Below, piece after piece: positions 49,851-62,570 of a stretch of 64,000 nucleotides of DNA. This DNA is from Rhyacichthys aspro. Lineage: Eukaryota > Chordata > Actinopteri > Gobiiformes > Rhyacichthyidae. The first letter of the stretch is position 1, and each line of letters begins with the position of its first letter. The stretch lies in contig CM072166.1 of the NCBI GenBank assembly GCA_036850595.1, forward strand, positions 15,394,758 through 15,458,757, given 5' to 3'. Under the pieces are notes generated by a model. The model saw only the letters and a list, made by a program, of their open reading frames with translations. It was not told where the DNA came from and ran no database searches. The translations under genes and the position numbers were made by a program.

Positions 49851-51664
49851 TCTTTGTTTTATTCATTGAAAGTTTTATACATTGTTTATATGCAAGCAAT
49901 AATAAATATACATTTTTAATGATTTTCAAAATTGCTGCATTTGACAAGTCTCTTGTTATTGCTGCCCTTGGTGTTTGTGGCTGAAGTCATGTCCTAGTGA
50001 GAGAGAGACAGAAAAAGAGCAGGAGAATAATAAGCATTGGTGTCATTTTGACACTCATGACAATTTATTTACTGTATTATAACATACAATACAGAGATAA
50101 TACAGATACAGTTTAACAACCATGTCCACAGCATTGTAGATTAGAGCATCTTGATATTATGATGTAAATAACAAAACAGGCTAGACATCTCCACTGGTGC
50201 ATGATACCTGAACATAACGGTTCGTTGTGAGTGACAGGTAAGGTAAGTCCTCTGCAGAGTTGTGTCTGGGCCTATTTGACTGTAGGTGGGGACACAACCC
50301 CAGGGAAAAGACCAGGGGCCCCATGGTCATCTGGCCCATGACCTCTTTGTCAGAGCTTCTCACATCCAGAGGTGCATGTTGGATGTGCTGAGGGCCCACT
50401 CGTGCTCGCCACGTGATTTTCATTGCAATAAACTGTCCGACCTGTAAATAAGCATGACATGAATATAACGATGTAACCAGTGAGACGATTGGTGACAATT
50501 ACTATAGCTGCTGCTGAAGTCTAATTTTTGTTTGGTGTGGAATAAAACGCCATGCTACAACTGTTGTTTTCAGTGTAGTTTTTACTTCTTCACACCAGCA
50601 AACACAGTGAAAAACTACGGTGAAGCAAACATAAAACACATACTATATTAACAAAATAAAATTAGCCCAAATAAAACATACCCAAAATAAAATGCGAAAA
50701 CATACCGTGTGCGCCTTATCCTACCAAACATTCAGCATTCATTTCTCTTCTTAACCACCATATGTCCCTTTTGTCAGTATATTCTCGTTCTTCATGGAGT
50801 AGCTTGTTTTGTGGCTAAGCACCTTAATTGAACATCCGCCCATCGCATACACCAAAATACCTCCAAAAGCAATATTCTATTCTACCAGTAGGCAGCAATC
50901 ACACTGTATGAAATAAAATAAAAAACTCAGTTTTAACTTATTGACATTTAACTGCGACAGCTACAATTACATTGTGTCTAACAGACAGTTACAATGTTTG
51001 TCTGATCTCTCACGTTTATTTAGCAAACGAGCCATTGTTAGTGTAACTCAAATTTGAAAAGCTAGGACAGCACATTTATCAGATAATAAGCCTAGGGAGA
51101 CAGGATCATAACTTAAAGTTATGGTCTGAAGGTATTATATCCGTTCAAAACAGAAACTTATTTGGAGATGTTCCTGTTAGCTGGTTAGCATCCCTGTTTC
51201 GGAAGCACACTATTGTTATTTAGAATTAAACAACTGATAACAAAGCATAACAAGATATTGTACATGGTCAGTGATGATGTCTTACCTTTTAAATAAAAAG
51301 AAAGCCAACTCTGGGGAGTGTGTGTCGATGTATTGGTTGTGCTGTTTGCTGTGCTAGAGAACTTACACAAACTAATGTTGCTGACTGTCATGGCTGCTGT
51401 GCAGTGAAGTCCAAGACTAAGTACCATGTCACATCAACCTTGATTTCATGGAAAATCTGACCTGAATGCAAGAAGCAACCTGACTGGATACTTAAGATTT
51501 CATTCTTCTCATCACAGTATGGGCGGCTCACTTATGGGCAAATAAAAGCATTATTTATTCTAAATAAACTACACGCTCCTTTAAATCTCTCGTAATTTTC
51601 AACACTTCTTCCTGAGCTGCTTCAACAACCTCTGTCAATGTCTAACATTGATGGGTCATTTTAA

Positions 51665-52603
51665 AGGTCCCATATTATGCTAAATGGACTTTTCTGAGCT
51701 TTTAACCATGTTATAACGTTGTTTCTACCTCAAACACATACCCAAAGTTGTGTTTTGTTTCATTTGCGCATGTTTGAGTAATTTATTTAGTTTGAGCTAC
51801 AGTCCTTTCAACGAGCTGTTTCACGCAATGACGTCAATGTGTGAAATAAACCACTCCTCTCCAGGAAGTGCTCCTCCACACTCCTCCACACTCCTCCTGC
51901 CCCTCTCTTCTGCACTGTCAACAAGTGCCGTGCTCTGCAGCTCAGACACAGAGAAGCATCGCTGCTACTGTGTTAGCTTACTTACAGTCAGCAACATGTA
52001 TTACTAACAAGTATTACTGCATAGCTCTACATATTGCTAGGCTACTTTATTATAGTTCTTTCAATACACTGCACACCAGCTCCTTAGGAGTCTCCAGGCA
52101 GCATACATTCTCAACTTCAGTAGGCATTGTACGGTCATTTCCACATGTGCACCTATAAACAGAAGCAGTTAACACGCGCTATGCTACGGGCTACACCATA
52201 GAAACATACACAATAAATAGTTTCTCATTTACCAAGCAGAAACGTCTTGTAGAAGCCTTCGAGGTCTTTGTGTTTGCTCATGTTCTTCGAACTCAGAGTC
52301 AGACTCTGGGTCGAAGATATACGGCTCAGTTACTCTCAAAGCCATTGCTGAAAAAGTTATTACTACGATGTACCGTTTTACTTCAGTCTGTTTCAAGCGA
52401 GCTCCAGCGGGAATTCATAAAAGGGGGGGGCCCACCCAAAAGGTGTAACAGGAAGACGTTCACTTTGGACTCATGATGAGAGCTCATCCAAACCGCTTGT
52501 ATAAGATCATTATTGTGTGTTTCATGTTGCAAAACGTGATATGGTAACCTAAATGTATCCAAAATACACTGTATAATGTTCAAAATAGTATAATATAGGA
52601 CCT
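51665..52603. mobile_element. 939-bp TTAA-flanked DNA transposon-like element
   Basis: The left end reads AGGTCCCATATTATGCTA and the right end, inverted, reads AGGTCCTATATTATACTA: 16 of 18 bases match. TTAA flanks both sides (51,661-51,664 and 52,604-52,607), the target duplication of piggyBac-like elements. This 'AAAGGTCCCATATTATGCTA' end type is frequent in fish genomes. No transposase frame was recognised, so it is nonautonomous. Confidence 0.75.
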
Positions 52604-52720
52604 TTAAGCACAGGTAATTTTACCAATAAAATAAACACAGTTTAAGTATCTATAAAATGATTGTGCAAAAATTACCCAAAAACTCCCTTTTTTTTGGGTT
52701 AACCATCCACACACTTATTT

Positions 52721-52764
52721 CCCCCCCCCACAAAAACCACCCCGGGGGGCGACCCCCCCCCCCC
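52721..52764 (+). repeat. C-rich homopolymer tract
   Basis: Two runs of C (nine at 52,721-52,729 and twelve at 52,753-52,764) surround CCCCGGGGGGCGA. This is low-complexity DNA that could form G-quadruplex or i-motif structures, and run lengths here may be unreliable. Confidence 0.8.
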
Positions 52765-53765
52765 AAGATCTTCTAGCTGGCCTTGGTCTGCAGAATCCAG
52801 ATCTGATTGGCTATTGCAACTGACTGTGTCCGTTCACTTACAGTGCACAGGGGCCTGCTCTGTTGATTCTGAAGGTCTCAAGCAAATGAAGTTTGCCTAA
52901 CAACACAAGCTAGCTGAAATATAATTGGTTAAAAACTCTACCATGATAAACAACATTGGAAGCCACTCAACTAAGTGGATATAATATGACATAAAGAGAA
53001 CAGAGAATAAAGAATAATTTGGTTTACATATTTATGAAAATAAAATAAATTTACTTTTCTGAGCATGTTTAGGCCAGCAGAGAAGGCCTTGCTGGCCCTG
53101 ACAGCCCACCACTGACATATAGGATATAATGTGTTTTTTACATTGGTAATTATTGATTTTACACATAATTCGTTTAAAAAAATGTATTGAAGCAACAAAA
53201 AAAAAATTTAAAAAACTGAACAGCCAGTTGGGAGCTGGCTCTTTCTAAAGAGCCAAGCCAAACCAACTGGCTAAAAATAGCCAAAATTCCCACTCACTTA
53301 AAAAACAGCTACAAATTAACTTTATTTAATTGAACCTACATTTTTCATTTTCACTAAATACAAAAAAGTAAGAACAGTACTGTTGTGTCATGGCTGAAAT
53401 AATCCTCACATCTCAAATATTGTTCCATTATTTAATGAATTTAGTGCACAAGTCAACATGGCACATTCACAGGCTTACAGCTTCAACTCATACTTCTTAT
53501 AAGACCCTATAGTGGTAAACTCCAAAATAACAATACCTACATCAGCAATATGTGTATAATGCATATACTTATTACTGGAAACATATACAATATCATATTT
53601 AACATAACATCTCAGTATACCATGAGTACATTTGAATCCAGATTTGAATTAAAACAGAGACTTTCCCTTGATGCATCTTCACTCGAGGTCATGTGAACGC
53701 CACATGATTTACCGTTTCGCGCGTAAACTTAATGGTGAGTTTGACTCTTTAGGGACAAAGTGGGT

Positions 53766-53781
53766 GGCTCTTAAAAGAGCC
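53766..53781 (-). terminator. histone 3' stem-loop (H2B, right arm)
   Basis: On the minus strand GGCTCTTTTAAGAGCC then ACCCAC, matching the left-arm H2B signal. Confidence 0.95.
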
Positions 53782-53807
53782 TTTGGGTCGGTAAAGAGCA
53801 GAGCAGT

Positions 53808-54182
53808 TTACTTGGAGCTGGTGTACTTGGTGACAGCCTTGGTGCCCTCAGACACGGCGTGCTTGGCCAGCTCACCGGGCAGCAGGAGGCGCACGGCGGT
53901 CTGGATCTCCCTGGAGGTGATGGTGGAGCGCTTGTTGTAATGAGCCAGACGAGAGGCCTCGGAGGCGATGCGCTCAAAGATGTCGTTGACGAAGGAGTTC
54001 ATGATGCTCATGGCCTTGGAGGAGATGCCGGTGTCGGGGTGGACCTGCTTCAGCACCTTGTACACGTAGATGGCGTAGCTCTCCTTCCTGGTCTTTCTCT
54101 TCTTCTTGCCGCCTTTTCCAGCGGTTTTGGTGACGGCTTTCTTGGAGCCCTTCTTGGGCGCGGACTTGGCGGGTTCAGGCAT
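53808..54182 (-). CDS. core histone H2B
   Basis: Second H2B gene, 124 codons, the same protein as at 45,946-46,320 (PEPAKSAPKKGSKK start, KAVTKYTSSK end). The promoter is also kept: ATTGG near 54,285 and an inverted CTTAAAAG-like box near 54,240 (TCTTTTAAGC on the plus strand), although GAAGC in the left arm is changed to GACGC here. Intronless with a stem-loop. Nothing in it suggests loss of function. Confidence 0.98.
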   Translation of the reverse strand: MPEPAKSAPKKGSKKAVTKTAGKGGKKKRKTRKESYAIYVYKVLKQVHPDTGISSKAMSIMNSFVNDIFERIASEASRLAHYNKRSTITSREIQTAVRLLLPGELAKHAVSEGTKAVTKYTSSK

Positions 54183-55035
54183 GATTCTCGCTCTGGGATC
54201 AGCAGCAGAAACTGACGAGAGAGCGCGCCGCTGCGTCTTTTAAGCAGCTCTCGGCAGATCCCGCTGTGCTGTGTCTGAGCTGTGATTGGTGGAGCTCCTC
54301 TGTCAGCGGCGGCGTTTAGGGACGTTGAGTTGAGAGGGGGATGGGTTTGTCTTTTAAACACGACAATAAAGACTTTTTGGGAGGGAAAAAGACAATAGAG
54401 ACAACAAATCACATGGGAACGATTGACACAGCCTTCATGTTTGATGCATTTGTGAAAGGATACATACACAATATAGTTTTCTACATAGAGCAATGTCCAT
54501 AGATATATATAGGCCTACTGATTAAATGTAACACAACAAGAAATCTACCAGAGCTGGAACCTAATAGGCACAAATGGTTCTTTGTTTGAGCATTCCATTT
54601 ATCAGTTTATCTTCATGAGGTTGTCGGCACAACCTATTCTCCCAAAACATTTCGTTTAAGCTTGAGTATCTAGTTTAGTTCTCACAAAGTTTGTCAGAGC
54701 CACTTAAATCTAAGTAGTTTTGTCACTGTTTGAGCCTTAAGCCTATATGGGCAACATTTCAAAAGAGATTTTTTTTTATTGTTATTGTCAAAAATGATAT
54801 TGACACCAAGGTGCAAAAAGCATAAGCAAAAGCTATTGTGACTTTTGTACATATTTGTACTCATGCTTTTGATAACAGGGCAATTTGCCTCAAACTTGCA
54901 GCTGCAGAGCAAGAGAATAGTGGTGAATGTTCTGATAGTTGGATTCAACCAACTAGCCACAGGGCAAGCCAAGTGTAATAAGAGTAGTAGTATTTCAGTA
55001 ACATTTCTCTACTATGTACATGGCACTAGAGTTAG

Positions 55036-55376
55036 TAGTGATGTGCAAAAGATGCGGCTGTGAGAGCCGATGCTAGAGATGGAAATATTAAACAAAAGAA
55101 TGGTTTTGTAACAGAATAAATGCACAACATTAGGCAATTATAAGGCTGTTTGGTTCTGTGGATTTATTTGCAGTTTCGTTGTTCATTTGTGCAATAAAAT
55201 GTTTAATATTTTAATCTAACAAAAGAATGGTTTTGTAACAATAAGTGTTATGGTAAAATAAAGGCCCACAAAAAAATCCCAAATTAAGAGCCGTTCATGA
55301 GTCGAAAGAGCCGGCTCTTCTTTGGGAGCAGAGCCAAAAGAGCAGTCTCTGAAAAGAGCCGAACTTCCCATCACTA
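55036..55376. mobile_element. 341-bp hAT-like MITE (right arm copy)
   Basis: Mirror copy of the element at 44,754-45,094, with identical length and position relative to H2A. Its flanking duplication is ACAGTTAG on one side and AGAGTTAG on the other, so one base has mutated since insertion. Confidence 0.88.
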
Positions 55377-55444
55377 ACAGTTAGATTAATTGGATAAGTT
55401 GGTGGAACAGCATGAGAGAATGTAGCTCTTTAGTGAAATTGTGT

Positions 55445-55460
55445 GGCTCTTAAAAGAGCC
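55445..55460 (-). terminator. histone 3' stem-loop (H2A, right arm)
   Basis: On the minus strand GGCTCTTTTAAGAGCC then ACACAATT, matching the left arm. Confidence 0.95.
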
Positions 55461-55488
55461 GTTGTGGGTCAGTCTTGAGGAGGACAGT

Positions 55489-55866
55489 TTACTTGGACTT
55501 CTCGGTCTTCTTGGGCAGGAGCACAGCCTGGATGTTGGGCAGGACACCTCCCTGAGCGATGGTGACTCCTCCCAACAGCTTGTTGAGCTCCTCGTCGTTG
55601 CGGACGGCCAGCTGCAGGTGGCGGGGGATGATACGGGTCTTCTTGTTGTCGCGGGCAGCGTTGCCAGCCAACTCCAGGATCTCAGCGGTCAGATACTCCA
55701 GCACGGCCGCCAGGTACACGGGGGCTCCGGCACCGACGCGCTCTCCGTAGTTACCCTTGCGGAGCAGCCTGTGCACACGACCCACTGGGAACTGGAGCCC
55801 GGCACGAGATGAGCGGGACTTGGCCTTAGCCCTGGCCTTTCCTCCGGTTTTACCGCGTCCACTCAT
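55489..55866 (-). CDS. core histone H2A
   Basis: Second H2A gene, 125 codons, the same protein as at 44,264-44,641 including the short PKKTEKSK tail. It is divergent from the H3 gene at 56,241. The TATA-like CATAAAAG is kept on the minus strand (CTTTTATGGG near 55,938-55,946). Long open frames on the plus strand across this gene are antisense shadows caused by its GC-rich codons. Confidence 0.98.
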   Translation of the reverse strand: MSGRGKTGGKARAKAKSRSSRAGLQFPVGRVHRLLRKGNYGERVGAGAPVYLAAVLEYLTAEILELAGNAARDNKKTRIIPRHLQLAVRNDEELNKLLGGVTIAQGGVLPNIQAVLLPKKTEKSK

Positions 55867-56651
<785 letters not shown>

Positions 56652-56675
56652 GCAGTCTGCTCCAACAAACACAAC

Positions 56676-56691
56676 GGCTCTTTTAAGAGCC
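56676..56691 (+). terminator. histone 3' stem-loop (H3, right arm)
   Basis: GGCTCTTTTAAGAGCC followed by ACCACATGG, the standard hairpin. Confidence 0.95.
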
Positions 56692-57824
56692 ACCACATGG
56701 TGGAAAGACAAAACTTTTCATTCAATTGTGTTGTCATCTTGGGAGTCTCAAATGTACCCACTAATCGGCCGTTTTGTTAGATAAATTTAGTAATCTATTA
56801 GATGAACTGATTAAGCAGTATGAGTAAGTTACGAACCAGGTGTGAAGTCCCATTATTACCCGTAGTCTCAGTTGCAGATTACTTTGCAAGATATAGATCT
56901 TCCGTGGTGGGCTCTGTCGCCATCCTCTGGCTGATGGCTAAAATAACAGAAAATGAGGCGGCTTTTCACAGCCTTTGCACATTAGGTTATGTAGGTCAGG
57001 TTTGACAGTGAGCACTTTCTGTCCTCCGCAGCTGAAGCCAGCTGTTCAGGTTTGGAGAGCTACCTCAATTAAAAGAAAAAGGAAAAAAAAAAAAACCTCT
57101 TTTGCAGGTTTACCATACATTAAGCAGATCACAAAGACCTCTTTAAACACAGAGGACTAACAGCAAGGAGATTGATCAAATCAGAAAATAGGCCACGAAC
57201 ATGAGGCTGACAGAGGTTGGCCGTATACTCCGCTCTAAGCTGAGATGGTACCTTTCAACCCTAGTCTATTGTGTGGCATTAAATCTGGAAAAAGTGGACC
57301 ACAAGTGTGTTTTTGTCACATTCAACTAAATCACGTTTTTGTCGACCTTTAGTGTAGATATGGAAGATAAGATTACTTCCTATGTCACACCCAGACAACT
57401 GCACTTCTGGCTACACGTGGTGAGGTGTTGTCATTTTCAGCCACATCAAATTATATCACTCAAATGGCTCACGAAGATACTCGTGGATGTATCCTGATGG
57501 ATCATCTTAGATTATTTTGGTCAGGAGTAAAATAATTACAATAAATCTCTCCAGTAAACATTTGAACGAGGCCTGGTCTAAGACGTTCCCAGGCTTAGAG
57601 TAAACCCTGTCCCAGTCAACTCCAGGTTACATTTCCCTCCAATTTCTATGGCTTACATTTGTGTTGCAAAAAAGAGGTCTTTCAACATTACAAAACCCCA
57701 CCAGTCAAGGTGGTAGTCACGCTACCTCGTCCCCCCCGCCAGTAACATTTTTCTTTCAAAGACCCAATAACGCCCGTCTACATGTTTGTTACTTTAAAAA
57801 GTTTGCTTTTTAAAATGTGTGGGT
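56692..57824. other. H3-H4 convergent spacer (right arm)
   Basis: About 1.1 kb between the 3' ends of H3 and H4, mirrored at 42,347-43,438. It contains an A-rich run near 57,077 and no supportable gene. The short open frames duplicate in both arms only because the DNA does. Confidence 0.6.
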
Positions 57825-57840
57825 GGCCCTTAAAAGGGCC
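57825..57840 (-). terminator. histone 3' stem-loop (H4, right arm)
   Basis: On the minus strand GGCCCTTTTAAGGGCC then ACCCACAC, the same stem variant as in the left-arm H4. Confidence 0.95.
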
Positions 57841-57865
57841 GTTGTTTTGATGAGAAGTGATCGGT

Positions 57866-58183
<318 letters not shown>

Positions 58184-58976
58184 TCAGTCGTAGGTAACTA
58201 CAGAATGACTAGGAGAGGCTTCAACTCGCGCTTTCATTCACGGACTGAGGACGTGACAGAAGACCACAGGAGCTTTCCACAGACGTCCGCACACAGCGCC
58301 ACCAGCTGGACGAGATGTGAACAGAAAAGAAACCGAATAGGGTCCAACTGATGAGTTACTATTAACTGTTTATCGTTAATACACTTAATGGAGCTCCCAA
58401 CAGTCTAATGCACTAATTAAAGTGTTAGCTGAACTAAACTGTGTCTTCCCCCTAGTCTTATATACGCTTCCACTGCGGTTTTACATGGTGTAGTGTCGCT
58501 TGTATTGGTTTATGTGACATTCAGGGCAGAGAGTTACAATATCAAATATCAGTAATATTAAAATATCAATTTCACATTAAAACCTGAACATGTTTATTTT
58601 TTTCTCCCCATAAATCCTTACATACCTGCTCTTGTTTTGAATTATTTACTAATTACCATTAAATAAGTCTAATCTAATATGATCAAAATGAACTACATCT
58701 TAACAGACTGGTTACATGCATTAATAAAATGAGTCAGATACTCTATAAATATAATAATATGAACAAAACAGGTTACAATATCTGAACAGGTTCTGAATCT
58801 GAGGGGAGTAGATCTGTACTGTGTCCCCAGGCTCTGCTCTGCTTCTGGAGACAAGGGATTTTTTTTTTTTTTTTTTAATTGTTCAGTGTGCATTCATGGT
58901 TATGTTTCAAAGGTACTCATCGGGCTGTCATAATAATTAACACATGAAGTTTAGTCTCTTTAGAGAAGCATGTGGT

Positions 58977-58992
58977 GGCTCTTAAAAGAGCC
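58977..58992 (-). terminator. histone 3' stem-loop (H1, right arm)
   Basis: On the minus strand GGCTCTTTTAAGAGCC then ACCACATGC, with CTAAAGAGA after it. Confidence 0.95.
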
Positions 58993-59019
58993 TTTGTTTA
59001 GTTCAGTATCAGACTGAAT

Positions 59020-59610
59020 TTACTTCTTCTTGGGCGCTGCCTTCTTGGCTTTAGGTTTAGCGACTTTCTTTGGGGCGGCTTTCTTTGCCGCGGGGGCCTT
59101 CTTGGCCACCTTCTTGGGGCTCTTTGCCTTCTTGGGGCTCTTGGCTGCCTTCTTGGCCGCCGCGGGCTTCGCTGCCTTCTTCGGGGACTTCTTGGCCTTC
59201 TTGGGGGTCGCGGGCTTCTTGGCCGCCTTGGGCTTCTTGGCCGCTGCGGCTTTCTTGGCGGCGGGCTTCTTGGCTTTAGGGGCGGCTTTCTTGGCGGCGG
59301 GCTTCTTGGCTTTCTTGGGCTCGCTCGTCTTGCTCATCTTGTACGAGCCCTTGGTCTGGACCAGGGTGCCCTTGGCCAACAGCTTCTTGACGGCGAGCCG
59401 GACCCGAGCCTTGTTTTTCTCCGCATCGTAGCCCGCGGCCGACAGAGCCTTCTTCAGGGCGGCCAGAGACACGCCGCTGCGCTCCTTGGAGGCGGACACG
59501 GTTTTCACGATCAGCTCGCTGACGCTGGGGCCAGCCTTCTTGGGCTTGGCGGCCTTCTTCTTGGCGGCTTTGGCCGGAGCGGCGGCGGGAGCTGGAGCTA
59601 CTTCTGCCAT
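59020..59610 (-). CDS. linker histone H1
   Basis: Second H1 gene, 196 residues, the same protein as at 40,562-41,152: MAEVAPAPAAAPAK start, winged-helix domain, Lys/Ala/Pro tail with one TPKK and three SPKK motifs, ending AKKAAPKKK. The same upstream in-frame ATG occurs here (59,685) and is rejected for the same reason. A silent AAG-for-AAA difference lies in the tail. A long plus-strand open frame over this gene is an antisense shadow. Confidence 0.97.
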   Translation of the reverse strand: MAEVAPAPAAAPAKAAKKKAAKPKKAGPSVSELIVKTVSASKERSGVSLAALKKALSAAGYDAEKNKARVRLAVKKLLAKGTLVQTKGSYKMSKTSEPKKAKKPAAKKAAPKAKKPAAKKAAAAKKPKAAKKPATPKKAKKSPKKAAKPAAAKKAAKSPKKAKSPKKVAKKAPAAKKAAPKKVAKPKAKKAAPKKK

Positions 59611-59900
59611 AGTTTCACAGTCAGTCACAACAGAGTCTGAGGAGAATGAGGCCTCCCAGAAACGGACTGCACTTAAACACACCATGAGAACCGTAGAGAC
59701 TCAACACGGCCCGGGCTCCTGCGCGAGGTCTCAATGGCGCGGGACTGTGCTTTCTCGGACAAAATAAAACACTTTAAAACAAACATAGAAAACTCATCAA
59801 AACAACTAAAGACACGCGTCGATACAACACTCCTTTCTCTTCACTTTCAAGTCACATGGAGCCTTGAGATTCGTCCCAGTTTGATTACAGAACCACAAAA

Positions 59901-60225
59901 CCCCGCTTATTCCCAGTGTTGGGTGGAATTTCACCAATACTTTTCCCACTTGTTTTTCTTATAAACAATTTAAAAACCACTGTAGCTACAGTAAACTCAC
60001 TTTGCATGTTGTCAAACATATCCATCTACAGATTAAAGCTCGAAATAGATCGTCCTTATGATTAAGTTTGATTTAAAACGGACCTTTATTGGCCGCAGCA
60101 AACACAGCCTCGGTAATAGTGAAACACAGGCTACATAAAAAGGCTACTGAAGATAGCACTACTTCTTTATTATTAGTGTTTTAATTGCATATATTTTATG
60201 AACTAATGATAATAAAGGAAGAAGA
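59901..60225. other. intergenic region right of the palindrome
   Basis: Short AT-rich stretch between the end of the right arm and the LINE. No gene was recognised. Confidence 0.5.
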
Positions 60226-60680
60226 TTGCCTGAACACAAAGGTTGGGATTCACATTACAAACAACACTTGGGATCACGTCGCCGGAGCCGTGACGTGAGA
60301 ACCACCGCTCCCCACTCACACCTGGAGGACTCCCCCGTCACCACTCTCCTCATTGGGGATTCTATATTGAGGAACGTGCGGAAGAGAGGAGCGCTTACGC
60401 TGTCATTGCCAGGTGCCACTGTTGCTGGCATAGCGCGGAAAATCCCCGACATCCTGAATTCACACCCACGGGTCAGCAAAATAATCATCCATGCAGGTAC
60501 CAATGACATTCGCAAACAACAGTCTGATCTGCTAAAGCGTGATTTTATACGCCTTTTAGACTGTTTTAAACCTGCACATGCAAATGTTTTGATCTCTGGC
60601 CCCACTCCCACTTGTGGCAAGAGGAATAGACCGTTTCAGTAGACTGCTTAGCCTTAACACTTGGCTATATAATATGTTAA
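60226..60680 (+). pseudogene. LINE ORF1 with SGNH/GDSL esterase domain, truncated
   Basis: A 138-codon frame carrying LLIGDSILRNV (block I nucleophile Ser in GDS) and IIIHAGTNDI (block III, GTND), then ANVLISGPTPT. The SGNH esterase domain occurs in ORF1 of CR1-like LINEs and may act in RNP or membrane association. The frame stops at 60,640, but shifting one frame gives FSRLLSLNTWL, the expected continuation, so a frameshift ended it. Confidence 0.75.
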
Positions 60681-61162
60681 AAATCATACATTTGGAATAA
60701 ATAACATTTAGTATGAAATAAGTTATATTTCATGTTTATTTTTCTTTGTGTAAAAAACCTTGTTATGGGGGAACTTGTTGTTTGTTCCGTTTAATGATAA
60801 CTGTGTTGCTACGGGAACGTTTGTATCGGTGCACATAATGAGAAGAAGGCACATGTCGGCCTGCGAGCCTGCTGACAGCGAGAGGAAGAAATTAATGTCA
60901 TTGTAGACTGAAATTGCCGTAGGTTATGAAGATTGTGGAGAGTGTCGATGGAAGTTTGCCCCTTTTGAGTTGATGTGGCCAATGAGGTACATATTTGTAA
61001 TTTTATTTACTTGCCGCACCGTGTTACGTTATGTGACTGTGCAACAAGCTAATTGTTGGGCTTTATGTTTATTCATTTTATTTCCATGTTTTTTCTGTCT
61101 TTCTTTATGTCAGTTCTGACGGCATGTTGGTACAATACAATTAAAGAACATTCAAGATAAAT

Positions 61163-62110
61163 TTGAAGACCCTGCAACCAAGAATAAATGCCCGTGTTTT
61201 AAACAAGAACGATTTGAGCTTTTATTATAACTGGAGAGGAGCAACTAGTATAGATCACACCCTCACAAGTCAGTACACCACTTTTGAATATCATGCAATT
61301 GTTTTTAGCAGCCCCCCAGTTTTGTGTGTCACTGTCTATAGACCACCCAAGAAACCTTTTAGACCCTGTCTCAAAAGATTTTTTTAAATATGCAACATGT
61401 TATGGATTTTATTCAACATGTTACAGCCAACTCACAACATAGGACACACTCTGGATCTTTTTTGATATCACCGGTTTTGTGCAACGGAAGACCTCAGTGC
61501 GAACTGTGAGGAAGCGCTATCTAAATTCTATCTAACTAAGCAAATTTTATTACAGGTTTAAATGAATGTCCTCCAGTTGTTATACCTGCCCTCTATGATT
61601 TTATTGTTAAAAATTTTAACTGCAAACTCAAATCTAGCCTTGAAACTGTTGCTCTACCTAAAATAAAAAAGGTACATTCAAAACCTGGAGCCCTATGGAG
61701 AAATGATGAGGAAATCAAAAGACTAAAAAGAAATTGCAGCATGACAGAAAGAAAATGGAGGAGGAATAAACTAATGATTAATTGTGAAATGTTGCGTGAA
61801 CAGCAAAAAAAAAAGTACAATAATGCAGTCAAAATTACAAGAAACATTTTTTTGATCATTTGTTTAATCCTGATGTTAATAATGTACATCACACTCCAAC
61901 AGATTCTCTCTGTGAGGAGTTTGAAGACCACTTCAGAGGTAAAATCAACACTATCAGATGTAACATTTTATCCTCTAATAACACTGTTTTTAACCCATCT
62001 GAGTGTTTGTTTTTACCTGAGGAAACACTGGACAGTTTTGTTCTGGTTAATGCTTTTGTCTTTTAGACCCTATCCCAACCCCATTTTAAAAAAAAACATT
62101 TTATGGATCA
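61163..62110 (+). pseudogene. LINE ORF2 endonuclease and linker remnant
   Basis: TFEYHAIVFSSPPVL then VYRPPKKP is the AP-endonuclease strand typical of L2/Rex1 elements. Farther on, a GHTLDL-like block and ALWRNDEEIKRLKRNC precede a Lys-rich linker (ERKWRRNKL) ending near 62,110. Several stops and at least two frame changes are present; the GDFN catalytic block was not found. Confidence 0.65.
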
Positions 62111-62159
62111 TTTAGAGATGAGCTTTTAAACATCCTCAAGAGTCATTTCATTTCAAGAG

Positions 62160-62414
62160 TCAAAAATAAGGTGGTGAACCATTTGTGAAGGCATTGAGAG
62201 GCCAAGCAGGTTTTTGAGTCTGTTTAAAAGAATGGGGTGATCTACTGGATCTAAGTGCAGCCTTAGATAGCACCAAGACTGTTAACTCTTGAGAATCCAG
62301 ATTAGACCGTATAGTGTTTACAATCTTTAGGAGGGCTGTCTCTGTACAATGGGTTACCCTAAATCCAGACTGAAATTTTTCTGAAATATCACAATTATTT
62401 AAAAAAAAAATCAT
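62160..62414 (-). pseudogene. inverted reverse-transcriptase piece of the LINE
   Basis: On the minus strand the frame reads EKFQSGFRVTHCTETALLKI and then ELTVLVL, the conserved RT region (QSGFR, STETALL, LVLLD) of CR1/L2 elements. The neighbouring LINE pieces are on the plus strand, so this segment is inverted. Confidence 0.7.
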
Positions 62415-62570
62415 AAAAAAAAATCACAAAGTTGTTTAAAAACAAGATTTTGTAATATTTTACTTAAAATTGGTAAATTGGATATAGGTATGTTATTATT
62501 AAAATCATTAGCATCCAAATTGCTTTTCTTCAGCAGGGGCCTTTCCTCGGTTTTCCCAAAAAGAGTATTT

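Larger units (their letters stand above)
46480..53648. other. spacer of the histone palindrome
   Basis: About 7.2 kb of DNA unique to the centre of the palindrome. It carries decayed coding remnants (47,621-48,372 and 49,409-49,850), a TTAA-flanked element (51,665-52,603), C-rich homopolymer runs and microhomology-rich AT sequence. No intact gene is supportable. No extra histone copies were seen. Confidence 0.8.

Noticed and set aside
51286..51427. Short minus-strand ATG frame with a GTAAG donor that could join 50,449
   Set aside because: Joining it to the downstream piece gives a 77-residue frame with no recognisable features and does not use the longer open frame there.
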